DNA of 64,000 bases from positions 1,984,001 through 2,048,000 of the forward strand of contig NZ_OZ242342.1 of assembly GCF_965208555.1 (NCBI RefSeq), given 5' to 3'. Position 1 is the stretch's first letter. Every line of letters starts with the position of its first letter. Shown piece by piece: positions 10,357 to 19,312 of this stretch. Under the pieces are notes generated by a model. It worked only from the letters and a program-made list of their open reading frames with translations, was not told where the DNA came from and ran no database searches. The position numbers and the translations under genes were made by a program. Source of the stretch: Poriferisodalis sp965208555 (lineage in GTDB: Bacteria > Actinomycetota > Acidimicrobiia > Acidimicrobiales > Poriferisodalaceae).

Positions 10357-11972
10357 TGGCCCAGGTGCAGGACGTGTTCGTCTCCCCGCCGGTCGACTGG
10401 TGGGTCCTGGTGCCGCAGATCATCCTGGTCGGCGCTGCGCTGGGGCTGCTGCTGGTGGCCTCGCTGGCGCCGCGCGCGCTGCCTGACTGGGTGTCCACCG
10501 TCGTCGCCATCGCCACGGGTGCAGCCGCCGCCATCGTGGCTGCCGTCCAGTGGGGCATGTGGGGATCGACGCCCCGGCCCACGCTGGCAGGCGCATTCGT
10601 CAGCGATGGCTTCAGCCTGCTGCTCACGGTGCTGATCGGTGCCGGAGTTGTCATGACGGCGCTCGTCGCGCATTCGGCGCTCGACCGCTATGACATGGCG
10701 CCGCCGGAGTTCGCGGCGCTGCTGCTGGCCTCGGCAGCCGGGGCTGTCGTCATGGCGGGCGCGAACGATCTCATCGTGCTGTTCCTGGGCCTCGAATCGC
10801 TGTCGATCGCCCTGTACGTGCTGATCGCGCTGGCAGGCCGCCGAGCGTCCGCGCGCGAGTCGGCCATGAAGTATTTCGTGCTGGGGGCGTTCAGCTCGGC
10901 ATTCTTCCTCTACGGCATCGCGCTCGTCTACGGCTCCACCGGCGGCACGAATCTCAGCGGGATCGGCGGCTTCCTCTTCGGATCCATCAGGGAAACCGAC
11001 TACCTGCTGCTTGTCGGTACCGCCTTGCTGCTCGTCGGCTTGGGGTTCAAGGTGGCCGCCGTCCCGTTCCATTTCTGGGCACCTGACGTCTATGAGGGCG
11101 CGCCCAGCCCGGTCACCGGTTACCTGGCGTCGATCGCCAAGGCCGCCGGCTTCGCCGCGCTGGCGCGCGTGCTGTACGTGGCGCTCGCGGAGCAGAGCAC
11201 TGCGTGGGCGCCGATTCTCATCGGGCTGGCGTTCGCCACGCTCGCGGTGGGTGCGGTGCTGGCCATCTGCCAGTCCGACGTCAAGCGCATGCTGGCGTAC
11301 AGCTCGATCAGCCATGCAGGCTTCGTGCTGGTCGGCCTCTCCGCGGCCCCGGCGCTCGGCGGAGCGGCCCAGTGGATCGTGAGCGTCGGAGACGATGCCC
11401 CGCTGGTGCTCGTGACGGCTGGCAGCGGCGAGGCTGTCTCGTCGGCCGTCTTCTACCTGATCGCTTACTCGTTCATGGCGCTGGGCAGTTTCGCCGTGCT
11501 GTCGGTCGTCGGCGCTGAGCTTGGGTCGTCAGAATCCGATGCGAGCGCCCACGCCCTCGGCCGATACAGCGGGCTTGCACGCCGCCGCCCTGTTTTGGCG
11601 CTCGCTTTCGCAGCGCTGCTGCTGGCGCAGGCGGGCGTGCCGTTCACCGCCGGCTTCTGGGCCAAGTTCGAGGTCATCCGCGCGGCAATCGGCACCCGCG
11701 GCTACGTCCTGGCCGCAGTGGCGATGATCACGGCGGTCGTGAGCGCCTTTGCCTACTTGCGGGTCGTGCTGGCCATGTACGCCCCGGAAGGGCAGGTCGA
11801 CGACGGCGACACTGCCCCGGCCGCTCGAGCCAGCCGGCCGCGCTGGGGCGGCCTGCCCTTGACCTCGGTCTTCGCCATCAGCCTCGCGGTCGGCGTGACC
11901 ATCGTCGTCGGCGTGTTGCCTCAGCGACTCCTCGAGTGGAGCGCCGAGGCGGTCCTGTCGATCATCTTGTAG
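10356..11972 (+). CDS. nuoN: NADH-quinone oxidoreductase subunit N (copy 1)
   Basis: NuoN is the third antiporter-like subunit and here the last gene of the first nuo operon. The 538-aa protein shows LFLGLESLSIALYVLIALAG (key Glu), FKVAAVPFHFWAPDVYEGAPSPVT (key Lys) and KRMLAYSSISHAGFVLVGL. The region AQAGVPFTAGFWAKFEVIRAAI near the C-terminus is also typical. It starts 1 nt into the nuoM stop. After it comes about 140 nt without a gene that carries a palindrome and a candidate promoter for the small HTH gene. Confidence 0.95.
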
Positions 11973-12028
11973 AACGCCTCACGTGGCGGATCCCTCGGCT
12001 CTGACGGCGAACCCGCCCAGCGCAGCTG

Positions 12029-12042
12029 CCGGCAATTGCCGG
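12029..12042. promoter_or_regulatory. 14-bp perfect palindrome, possible operator
   Basis: CCGGCAATTGCCGG is a perfect 14-bp palindrome in the intergenic stretch between nuoN and the small helix-turn-helix gene. A second palindrome, GCGTCGACGC, lies at 12071-12080. No U-run follows, so a terminator is less likely than a protein-binding site, but function is not shown. Confidence 0.35.
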
Positions 12043-12099
12043 TGGCGAATGCACTTCCTTTGGAACGACGGCGTCGACGCGGCACTCCACGACAATGCC

Positions 12100-12105
12100 T
12101 AGGGT
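12100..12105 (+). promoter_or_regulatory. Candidate -10 element for the small HTH gene
   Basis: TAGGGT lies 9 nt upstream of the ATG at 12115. The same TANNNT-then-start arrangement occurs before several other genes in the window and suggests a leaderless or nearly leaderless transcript. The AGGGTG inside it could instead act as a weak ribosome-binding site. Confidence 0.35.
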
Positions 12106-12114
12106 GACATTACG

Positions 12115-12342
12115 ATGACACCGCTCGGACGTGAGCTGCGCAGCCTCGCTCGGCAGATAGCGGATCACGCATCGCGGGCGGGCGATATTGAGGATCAACA
12201 GTCTCGTCGGCAGGAGCTTGAGCGCAAGCTCGCGAGCGCTGGTACGACACTGAAGGAGATTGCGAAAGCTGCCGGTGTGAGCCGATTCACGGTGCATGTG
12301 TGGATGCGGCAAGCCCACATGGGCCTGTATCCGACGCTCTAG
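12115..12342 (+). CDS. Small helix-turn-helix protein
   Basis: This is a 75-aa basic protein. Residues about 38-66 (LASAGTTLKEIAKAAGVSRFTVHVWM) read as a helix-turn-helix of the Hin-recombinase or phage-regulator style: TLKEIAKAAGVS followed by a recognition helix. The N-terminal half is charged and probably alpha-helical. There is no other domain. It sits alone between the first nuo operon and the PTS island, just downstream of two palindromes that could be its targets. It could be a small DNA-binding regulator or a remnant of a larger recombinase or regulator. The assignment rests on the motif only. Confidence 0.6.
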   Translation: MTPLGRELRSLARQIADHASRAGDIEDQQSRRQELERKLASAGTTLKEIAKAAGVSRFTVHVWMRQAHMGLYPTL

Positions 12343-12452
12343 CAAGGCGGGCATAGCCGATGTGACAGAAGCGATCGGTCACGCCAGATTGGCCGATCTG
12401 CTCTCAGTCAAACTGCCGGTTGCAGCCGATTGAGCAGCGGTCAACGATGTTG

Positions 12453-12488
12453 CCTGCGGAGCCCGGGGTGAGGCTCCCGCAGGGAGGT
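12453..12488 (+). promoter_or_regulatory. Hairpin overlapping the ribosome-binding site of the PTS island
   Basis: CCTGCGGAGCC (12453-12463) pairs with GGCTCCCGCAGG (12472-12483), with one bulged base and an 8-nt loop. The 3' arm runs into AGGGAGG (12481-12487), the ribosome-binding site for the ATG at 12496. A folded mRNA would therefore hide part of the site. This is a candidate translational control element; no U-run follows, so it does not look like an intrinsic terminator. Confidence 0.45.
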
Positions 12489-12495
12489 CCGGCCC

Positions 12496-14262
12496 ATGGC
12501 GACGACCGGCGAATGGTCATATGACCGGTATCGCGAGGGCACGGCGCCCCTTCCTCGGCCGAATCTCGCATGGAACACCTACGGCGAGGGGGTCGAGAGC
12601 ATCGGACGCGAGGGGCGCCCTGAGCCGGTCGACTTCCCGGCGCCGGCGCCCGATCAGCTGCTGGTGCGGGTGGACGCTGTCGGCCTCTGCTTCTCAGACG
12701 TGAAGCTGATCCGGCTCGGCTCGGAGCATCCCAAGCTGTATGGCCGCGATCTGTCGGTCGACCCCATTCGCCTCGGCCATGAGGCAACGGTGACGGTCAT
12801 CGAGGTCGGACACGACCTCGCCGGGAGCTACCGCACCGGTGATCGCCTCGCGATCCAGCCGGACATCTACCTGGACGGCCGCAGCACCGCCTACGGCTAC
12901 ACGATCCCCGGAGGATTGATCCAGTACCACCTGATCGGCCCTGAGATCCTCGCTGCGGACGGCGTCTCGTACGTCATCCCGGTTGCTGAGGGCATCGGGT
13001 ACGCGGCAGCGGCGCTGTCGGAGCCTTGGGCATGCGTGGAAGCCGCGTACACGCAGCGTCGCCGGCTGTGGCCGCGCAGCGGCGGAACGGCGTGGGTCGT
13101 CGGCCGCCCCGATGACCGGCACAGCTACGACTTCGGCGAGACGCTGCGGGATGCTGCCCGCGTCGTGTTGACCGGTCTGAGCCCCGGCGCCGCCGACGCA
13201 GTGCTCGACTCGATCGGCCCGCAGACTGAGACGTCGGTCGTCAACGCCATCCAGTCGACGGAGTACGCATCGCTTGTCGAACGTGAGACCGGCGGCGAGG
13301 GCTTCGACGACATCGTTCTCCTCGACCCGGACTCCGCTGCCCAGGTGACCGAGATCGCACGGCACATCGCTTTTCGCGGCACGCTCAACCTCGTCGGCGA
13401 GCGCCCGCTCGACGGCCCGTCATCGATCGACTTCGGCCGCCTGCACTACGACTACACGGCCTTCTTCGGCACCCGCGGCCCGAATATTGCGCACAGCTAC
13501 GGCGAGCAGCGGAATCGCTGCGACCTGCGTCCCGGCGGGTTGGCCGTGTTCGTCGGTGCGGGCGGGCCGATGGGCCAGATGCACGTGCAGCGCGCGCTCG
13601 AGAAGGCTGACGGCCCCAGCGTCGTCATCGGCATCGATCCCGACCAAGAGCGGCTCGATGTGCTGCAGGCTTCACTCGGCCCGGTTGCGGAACGCTCGCG
13701 TACCCAGCTCATCGTGCTGAACGCCGATGCGTCTGAGCCGAGCGTGCGCGAACTGGTCGACCGGCATTCGGACGGAGCCGGCGCCGACGATGTGATTGTG
13801 ACCGTGCCGGTGGCGTCGGTCATGGCTTCGGCGGCGCAATTGATGAGCGCTGACGGGATGCTCGTGTTCTTTGCCGGTGTGGCGAACGGCACCACAGGGC
13901 CGCTCGACATGAGCGCGGTGTATCTGGGCAATGCCCAGTACACCGGCACATCGGGCTCGACGCTCGGCGACCAGGCGCTCGTGCTCGACAAGACCGCGCA
14001 GGGCTCGCTGTCGCCCGACCTGAACCTGGCCGCGGTCGGCGGAATCGAGGCGGGGCGCGACGGCGTGCAGGCGATGCTCGACGGCCGGTTCGCCGGCAAG
14101 ATCGTCATTTTTCCCCAGGTCTCCGGCATGCCGCTGCTCGGACTCGACGAGCTGTCCGACAAGTACCCGGAGATCGGGAGTGCCTTGGGGCCGCAGGGCC
14201 AGTGGACAGCCGAGGCTGAGCGACGACTCATCGAGGCGTATGGCGTCGTAGAGGAATCGTGA
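12496..14262 (+). CDS. MDR-family (zinc-type) dehydrogenase, likely acting on a sugar-alcohol phosphate
   Basis: This is the first gene of the PTS island. The N-terminal GroES-like part has the MDR signatures GLCFSD (Cys65) and LGHEATV (His95-Glu96), which are zinc ligands in related enzymes, and LSEPWACVEAAY. At 588 aa it is far longer than the usual 340-400. There appear to be two nucleotide-binding-like segments: a degenerate one at about residues 190-310 and a canonical GxGGxxG (VGAGGPMG) at about 353-358. Context suggests oxidation of the phosphorylated polyol delivered by the PTS to a ketose phosphate, as in galactitol, arabitol or sorbitol routes, before the PfkB kinase; the substrate is unknown. 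The stop overlaps the kinase GTG start by 4 nt. Confidence 0.75.
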   Translation: MATTGEWSYDRYREGTAPLPRPNLAWNTYGEGVESIGREGRPEPVDFPAPAPDQLLVRVDAVGLCFSDVKLIRLGSEHPKLYGRDLSVDPIRLGHEATVTVIEVGHDLAGSYRTGDRLAIQPDIYLDGRSTAYGYTIPGGLIQYHLIGPEILAADGVSYVIPVAEGIGYAAAALSEPWACVEAAYTQRRRLWPRSGGTAWVVGRPDDRHSYDFGETLRDAARVVLTGLSPGAADAVLDSIGPQTETSVVNAIQSTEYASLVERETGGEGFDDIVLLDPDSAAQVTEIARHIAFRGTLNLVGERPLDGPSSIDFGRLHYDYTAFFGTRGPNIAHSYGEQRNRCDLRPGGLAVFVGAGGPMGQMHVQRALEKADGPSVVIGIDPDQERLDVLQASLGPVAERSRTQLIVLNADASEPSVRELVDRHSDGAGADDVIVTVPVASVMASAAQLMSADGMLVFFAGVANGTTGPLDMSAVYLGNAQYTGTSGSTLGDQALVLDKTAQGSLSPDLNLAAVGGIEAGRDGVQAMLDGRFAGKIVIFPQVSGMPLLGLDELSDKYPEIGSALGPQGQWTAEAERRLIEAYGVVEES

Positions 14263-15191
14263 TCACGACGCTGACCCCGAACCCGAGCTTCGACCGGACG
14301 CTGCGCGTCAATGCGCTCGAACGAGGCGAGGTCCACCGGGCATCGCTCGTACGCGTCGAGTGCGCCGGCAAGGGAGTCAACGTCGCCCGTGCGCTTGCCG
14401 TCAACGAGCATCCGGCTCGGGCCGTGTTTCCGGCCAACGACGACGATTTCGCTGCCTTCGATGCTGCGTTGGCCGCGACGGGGGTGACGTCGCAGGCGGT
14501 CCGGATACGTGGATCCATCCGAAGCAACATCACGGTGGTAGAGCCTGACGGCACCACCACCAAGATCAACGAGCCAGGGCCGGAACTCAACGCCGCGGAG
14601 GCCGGCGAGCTGATACGCGCTGCGGCGGCCGGTTCGGGCTCGGGCTGGCTCATTGCCAGCGGGAGCTTGGCGCCCAGCACACCAACGGATTTCTATGCCC
14701 AACTCGCTGCATCGCTCCCCGACTCGGCGCATCGGCTTGCCGTGGATTCCAGCGGCCAGCCACTCGAGCTGCTCATCGGAACGCCGTGTGCCGTGGTGAA
14801 GCCGAATCTCAGCGAGCTGGTTCACCTCACACGTCGGCACATGTGCACGGTGGGCGAGGTTGTCGACGCCGCCATAGAGTTGCGCGACGCCGGCTGGGCC
14901 TCGGTGTTGGTCAGTCTCGGCCGCTTCGGGGCTGTGTTGGTGAGCGATGAGATCGCCTACGGAACCGTCTCCGTGACCGACGTGCGCAACACGGTCGGGG
15001 CGGGCGATGCACTCCTGGCCGGCTTCATCGCAGCAGGCGGACGCGGCGCGACCGCTCTCGCTGAAGGGCTCGCCTGGGCCGGAGCCGCGGTGAGATCTGT
15101 GGGCACGGCGGGTGCCCGGGTCAGCGGCGAAGGTCGACGTGCGGTAGCCGTGTCGCAGTGCGTGCCGCGAAGATTGACGGTGACGGCATGA
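14259..15191 (+). CDS. PfkB-family sugar-phosphate kinase (1-phosphofructokinase / tagatose-6-phosphate kinase type)
   Basis: This 310-aa kinase has the LacC/FruK subfamily opening TLTPNPSFDRTLRV, the AGKGVNVARAL substrate motif, and the C-terminal NTVGAGDALLAGF motif with catalytic Asp250. It would phosphorylate a ketose phosphate to the bisphosphate in the cytoplasm. GTG is the start and overlaps the preceding dehydrogenase stop (GTGA), so the two are translationally coupled and probably consecutive pathway steps. The family cannot be split by eye between fructose-1-phosphate and tagatose-6-phosphate substrates. No aldolase is visible in the island. Confidence 0.85.
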   Translation: MITTLTPNPSFDRTLRVNALERGEVHRASLVRVECAGKGVNVARALAVNEHPARAVFPANDDDFAAFDAALAATGVTSQAVRIRGSIRSNITVVEPDGTTTKINEPGPELNAAEAGELIRAAAAGSGSGWLIASGSLAPSTPTDFYAQLAASLPDSAHRLAVDSSGQPLELLIGTPCAVVKPNLSELVHLTRRHMCTVGEVVDAAIELRDAGWASVLVSLGRFGAVLVSDEIAYGTVSVTDVRNTVGAGDALLAGFIAAGGRGATALAEGLAWAGAAVRSVGTAGARVSGEGRRAVAVSQCVPRRLTVTA

Positions 15192-15253
15192 AGTCGCCAT
15201 TAGGCCAGCGAGACGCCGCGTGCCGGTGACATGAAGACGGCGGAGGCATGGGC

Positions 15254-15940
15254 ATGAACGAGCAGTTTCCGCTGCCGATCTCGGCGATGCTCCGGGGCGG
15301 AATCGCGGGGTACGTCAAGAACCTCGTGCCGCTCACGGCTGCTGCTGCGGTGACCTTCAGCGTGTCTGGATTGTTCGGATACTGGGCGCAGGCGTCGAGA
15401 GCTGGCGGGGCGGAGAACGAGCTGACCGCGTCGTATGTCGCTCTGTATCTCATCGGCCTCGTGCTGGCGGGCACGGTCTCGTTGCCGTGGTTCGCCTATG
15501 CCCTTGACGCTGCTCGCGGTTATTCCGCCGACATCGCCGCGCCGTGGCGCAGCGGCAGGATGTTCGCCGCGCAGTTCGTGTGCTCGGTCTTCTTCTGGGC
15601 GGGGTTCTTGCTCGGTGCGATGCTGTTTGCCATCCCGTCGATCTTGGCGGTCCTCTTCTACGGCTTCTCTGGCTACGTCGTCGCTGACCGGGCAGCGAAA
15701 GGCGGCCTGCGAGCGCTGGGCACCAGCGTGCGTCTGGGCACCAAGCGCCGGATCGCGCTCTTCGCGATCATGGCGCTGTTCGCTGCGTTCAATCTGCTGG
15801 CCGCAATCCCGATGGGATACGGAGTGTCGCTGGTGACCGTGGTGCTCACGCTCGCCCTGCTGACCGTCACTGCCAGCATCACGCTCGTGAGCTGGGCATG
15901 CCTCTACGACGTCTTGACCGAGCGATTGGGCGATCAATGA
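15254..15940 (+). CDS. Hypothetical membrane protein in PTS operon
   Basis: This is a 228-aa hydrophobic protein of unknown family. About five to six membrane helices are apparent, starting with GYVKNLVPLTAAAAVTFSVSGLFGYW and ending in LTLALLTVTASITLVSWACLYDVL. I do not recognise a domain. The ATG at 15254 is preferred over 15248 because GGAGG (15242-15246) then lies 7 nt upstream. The stop overlaps the ptsI ATG (ATGA), so it is firmly part of the operon. Its fold resembles the generic multi-helix glycerophosphoryl/DUF-type membrane proteins, but a role in sugar uptake cannot be claimed from sequence. Confidence 0.7.
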   Translation: MNEQFPLPISAMLRGGIAGYVKNLVPLTAAAAVTFSVSGLFGYWAQASRAGGAENELTASYVALYLIGLVLAGTVSLPWFAYALDAARGYSADIAAPWRSGRMFAAQFVCSVFFWAGFLLGAMLFAIPSILAVLFYGFSGYVVADRAAKGGLRALGTSVRLGTKRRIALFAIMALFAAFNLLAAIPMGYGVSLVTVVLTLALLTVTASITLVSWACLYDVLTERLGDQ

Positions 15941-17643
15941 GCGAATCTCCGGAGATCCGGCTTGGCGGCTCGCCAGCCTCGGCGGGCATCGCCGTCGGGC
16001 CGGCGATCGTCATCGACCCGCAGGCGGTTGTGGTGCCCGATCTCGCAGATCCCGCTGCAGCGTTCGCCACTGCCAGTGCGGCGGTGAGTGAGCAGCTCGG
16101 GGCAATGTGCGAGACGGCGCGAACCTCAGGGCGCTCCGAAGCTGCCGATGTGCTCGAGGCTCAAGCGCTCATGGCGCAGGACCCGATGCTGGCCGACGCC
16201 GTGGCCGCCGCGCTCGACACGGGTGCCGGGCTCGACGCAGCGCTGCAGCAGGCACGCCAGCAGATCGAAGAGCTGTTTGCGGCCATCGACGATCCGTACA
16301 TCGCGGCACGCGCCCAAGACGTCGTCGAGGTCACCAACCGGATCCGGCATCAGCTCGCCGGCGTCGACGTGCCCGACTTGGGCCAGATCGACGTGCCGTC
16401 GGTGCTGGTGGCGCGGGAGCTGACAGCCGCAGACACAGCGGCGCTCGATTCCGAGACCGTCCTCGGCTTCGTGACCGAGGCCGGCGGGCCGACCTCTCAC
16501 GTTGCCATCATCGCTCGATCGCTCGGCGTGGCAGCGGTGGTGGGCGCCGCAGGCATCGTCGAACGCACGCAAGCAGGCGACCCGATCGCCATCGACGGCG
16601 CGACGGGCGACATCGTCGTCTGCCCGACTGACGCGACGGTCGACGACTTCGCATCGCGCCGCGAGGCCTTCGAGGCTGCTGTCGCCGCTGCCGATCGGTT
16701 CCGGGGAATCAGCGTGGCTCTCGGCGAGCATCCGGTCCAGGTGCCCGCCAACGTGGGATCGCGCGATGACGTCGAGCGTGCTGTAGCGGCCGCATCGGAG
16801 GGCATTGGCCTGCTGCGAACGGAGTTCCTGTTTCTGGATCGATCCGATGCGCCCGGCGAGGAGGAGCAATTCGACTTCTACTCCTTTGCCGGTTCGAGCT
16901 TCAGCGATCCGGTCGTTATCAGGACCTTTGACATCGGGGGGGACAAGCCGGCGCCGTACCTCAACATCGCGGAAGAGGAGAATCCGTTCCTCGGTGTACG
17001 CGGTGCGCGTCTCTACAGCCAGTTCCCCGAAGTGTTCGAGACGCAGGTGCGAGCGATCCTGCGAGCTGCGGTCGACACCCAGGTCTGGCTGATGCTTCCC
17101 ATGGTCTCCACGGTCACCGAGATACGTGCACTGCGCGACCGGATCACCGAGATTTCGGCCGGGTTGACGGCACGTGGCACCCGTCACGACATGCCGCCGA
17201 TCGGGATCATGGTGGAAGTCCCTTCAGTGGCACTCGTGGCCGATGCCGTGGCGCCGCACGTCGACTTCTTCTCGATCGGCACCAACGACCTCACGCAGTA
17301 CGTCATGGCCGCCGACCGCACCAACACCGGACTCGACGATCTCCAGGACCCGCTCCATCCTGCGGTGCTTGCCCTGTGCGAGCGCACGGTGGCCGCAGCC
17401 AAGCGCCACGGCATCAGCGTTTCGGTCTGCGGTCTGGCTGCAGCCGACCCGCTCGGCGCGGCGGTGTTCGCTGCCATGGGCGTCGACAAGCTCTCGGTCA
17501 GCCCGCGCACGGTCAACATCGTGAAAGCCGCAATTGCGGCAACTGATGCGTGGACAGCCGAGGTGATGGTTCGGGCAGCACTTGCGGCGGCAACGGCTGA
17601 CGAAGCTCGCAGCGTCATTGCCGACCCGGCGGGCAGCTCATGA
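15937..17643 (+). CDS. ptsI: Phosphoenolpyruvate-protein phosphotransferase (enzyme I)
   Basis: Enzyme I takes phosphate from PEP and passes it to HPr. The 568-aa length matches the family. The phospho-histidine site AGGPTSHVAIIARSLG has the active His at residue 188. The C-terminal PEP-binding barrel shows RTEFLFLD, EVPSVALVAD, SIGTNDLTQYVMAADR and VCGLAAADPLG with the conserved Cys. The ATG at 15937 overlaps the preceding stop; an in-frame start at 15898 would lie inside the membrane-protein gene. The stop overlaps the regulator ATG (ATGA). A G7 run at 16936-16942 lies inside the coding frame and looks incidental. Confidence 0.96.
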   Translation: MSESPEIRLGGSPASAGIAVGPAIVIDPQAVVVPDLADPAAAFATASAAVSEQLGAMCETARTSGRSEAADVLEAQALMAQDPMLADAVAAALDTGAGLDAALQQARQQIEELFAAIDDPYIAARAQDVVEVTNRIRHQLAGVDVPDLGQIDVPSVLVARELTAADTAALDSETVLGFVTEAGGPTSHVAIIARSLGVAAVVGAAGIVERTQAGDPIAIDGATGDIVVCPTDATVDDFASRREAFEAAVAAADRFRGISVALGEHPVQVPANVGSRDDVERAVAAASEGIGLLRTEFLFLDRSDAPGEEEQFDFYSFAGSSFSDPVVIRTFDIGGDKPAPYLNIAEEENPFLGVRGARLYSQFPEVFETQVRAILRAAVDTQVWLMLPMVSTVTEIRALRDRITEISAGLTARGTRHDMPPIGIMVEVPSVALVADAVAPHVDFFSIGTNDLTQYVMAADRTNTGLDDLQDPLHPAVLALCERTVAAAKRHGISVSVCGLAAADPLGAAVFAAMGVDKLSVSPRTVNIVKAAIAATDAWTAEVMVRAALAAATADEARSVIADPAGSS

Positions 17644-19148
17644 CGGCCCTGCTCGACACGCGTGCCCTGCGGATCACCCGGTGGCTGCTGCAGCAGGACC
17701 AGCCCCGCAGCACTGCCGCGCTCGCCTCAGATCTTGGACTGAGCCAGCGCGTCGTGCGTTACCGCCTCGACCAGGTCGAGCACTTCCTGCAGGCGTGCGG
17801 TGCCGAACTGGCGCGCAAGCGGGGTCAAGGCTTGCTCGTCACCGCCTCGCCCGATGTGCGCTCCAAGATCGCCGCTGACATCCGGTCTTTGCCGGAGGTG
17901 CCGCGGGTCTATGCCCCGCCTGAACGGGCCCGGATTCTCCTCGCGGCGCTGCTGTGGGAGGCGCCGGACGTGGTGTCTCTTGAGGAGCTGCACCTGGAAC
18001 TGGAGGTGTCGAAGACGTCGGCCCGACGCGACTTGCAGAGGTGTGAACCGTGGCTCGAGCGCAACGGGCTTCCGCTGGTGCGGCGCGCCGGCCGCGGCAT
18101 CTCTGTCGTCGGTACCGAACGGCGCATCCGCCGCGTCACCGTGCAGCTCATTCTCGAAGCGATCCCCGAAGAGGTCCTGCACCTGCAGCTCGCTGAAGCG
18201 CCCTCTGCCGCGCAACAGGCGACCGCGCGGGTACCGATCGGCCTGCTGGAACGGATATTCACGCTTCCCCTCGTCGAGACCGCCGCGCTCGTCCGGGCCA
18301 GCGCGCTCGGCCAGACCCTCACCACCGGCCGCAGCGACGCGGTATTCGCGCTGTACCTCGCCGTGTCGGTGGCCAGGATCCGCGCAGGACGAAGCGTGGC
18401 ACTCGATGCCGGCGTGCATCGCTCGGCGATGGATCACCCCATCGCCCGCAGCGTTGCGACCATCGTTCCGAGCTTGGAACAGCTCGCTGGCACCAGCCTG
18501 CCCGCTGCGGAGGTGGCGACAATCACCGAATATCTGCTCGGCCTCGATGCCCTGGACACCGTGCGTCCGGGTTCCGAGGGTGTCGCCGACAGCCTCCTCG
18601 ACGAGATCATGCGGCTCGCCGGCGACAGGCTGCACACTGCCCTCGTCGACGACTCCGAACTCAGGCGCGGATTGGCATCTCACCTCGAGCGTCTCGGTGT
18701 TCGCCTGCGCTATGGATTGCCCATCCACAATCCGCTGCTTGACGAGGTGCGAGAGCGCTATCCGGACGTCTATGCCGTTGCTGCGGAGATGGCGTCGCTG
18801 CTTACCGAGGCAATGCACGTGGCGGTTGCCGAAGACGAGATCGGCTTTATCACCATGTACGTCTCGGGTGCCATGGAGCGAGCCAGGCTCCGGCCGAGGC
18901 GGCGCGCTCTTGTCGTGTGCCCCAGCGGGATGGCCACGGTCTGGGTGCTCGTCTCGCGGATCAAGTCTGAGTTCCCGGAATTGGACCTCGTCGAGGTCCT
19001 GTCCGAGCGAGGCTTCGAAGATCTCCGACACGATGACTTCGACCTGGTCATCTCGACGGTGCCGCTGAGGGCGAGTGATGTGCCTGTGGTGGTGGTCAGC
19101 CCCTTGCTGTCAACCACCGACGTCGCCCAGGTCGCGCAGTACGCCTGA
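17640..19148 (+). CDS. PRD-domain transcriptional regulator (MtlR/BglG-like activator without EIIA)
   Basis: This 502-aa regulator has an N-terminal helix-turn-helix (about residues 1-60, ALASDLGLSQRVVRYRL) and a second Mga-like one (about 110-150, LEVSKTSARRDLQR). Two PTS regulation domains follow (about 200-300 and 305-415), then a short EIIB-Gat-like domain with Cys427 in VVCPSGMATV. The C-terminal EIIA domain usual in MtlR-type activators is absent. In PRD2 the second conserved His seems to be Tyr (DEIGFITMYV), whereas the first may be the His in SHLERLGV. It probably senses the phosphorylation state of the co-encoded PTS proteins and activates this operon. ATG overlaps the ptsI stop. Confidence 0.88.
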   Translation: MTALLDTRALRITRWLLQQDQPRSTAALASDLGLSQRVVRYRLDQVEHFLQACGAELARKRGQGLLVTASPDVRSKIAADIRSLPEVPRVYAPPERARILLAALLWEAPDVVSLEELHLELEVSKTSARRDLQRCEPWLERNGLPLVRRAGRGISVVGTERRIRRVTVQLILEAIPEEVLHLQLAEAPSAAQQATARVPIGLLERIFTLPLVETAALVRASALGQTLTTGRSDAVFALYLAVSVARIRAGRSVALDAGVHRSAMDHPIARSVATIVPSLEQLAGTSLPAAEVATITEYLLGLDALDTVRPGSEGVADSLLDEIMRLAGDRLHTALVDDSELRRGLASHLERLGVRLRYGLPIHNPLLDEVRERYPDVYAVAAEMASLLTEAMHVAVAEDEIGFITMYVSGAMERARLRPRRRALVVCPSGMATVWVLVSRIKSEFPELDLVEVLSERGFEDLRHDDFDLVISTVPLRASDVPVVVVSPLLSTTDVAQVAQYA

Positions 19149-19160
19149 TCGCTCCGTCGC

Positions 19161-19184
19161 AGTCGGCCGCCGTTGTGGCCGATT
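19161..19184 (+). promoter_or_regulatory. Small stem-loop between regulator and EIIC
   Basis: AGTCGGCC pairs with GGCCGATT around an 8-nt loop (one G-U pair) just after the regulator stop. No U-run follows, so it is not a convincing terminator. It might be an RNA-processing or regulator-binding site in the 164-nt gap before the EIIC gene. Confidence 0.25.
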
Positions 19185-19312
19185 GGCGCTGTGACACCGT
19201 GCCGCGCGGGCACCGAAATGTCGTTGTCGACCGGTGCCGAATTGGCAGTAGAGCCGGGCGGATCCCAAGGGCAAATATGTTCCAATCGCCTGAAGCAAGG
19301 GGGGTTCTACGC

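Noticed and set aside
16936..16942. G7 run in ptsI as another phase-variation tract
   Set aside because: It is short and in the middle of a conserved gene; the frame is intact on both sides.
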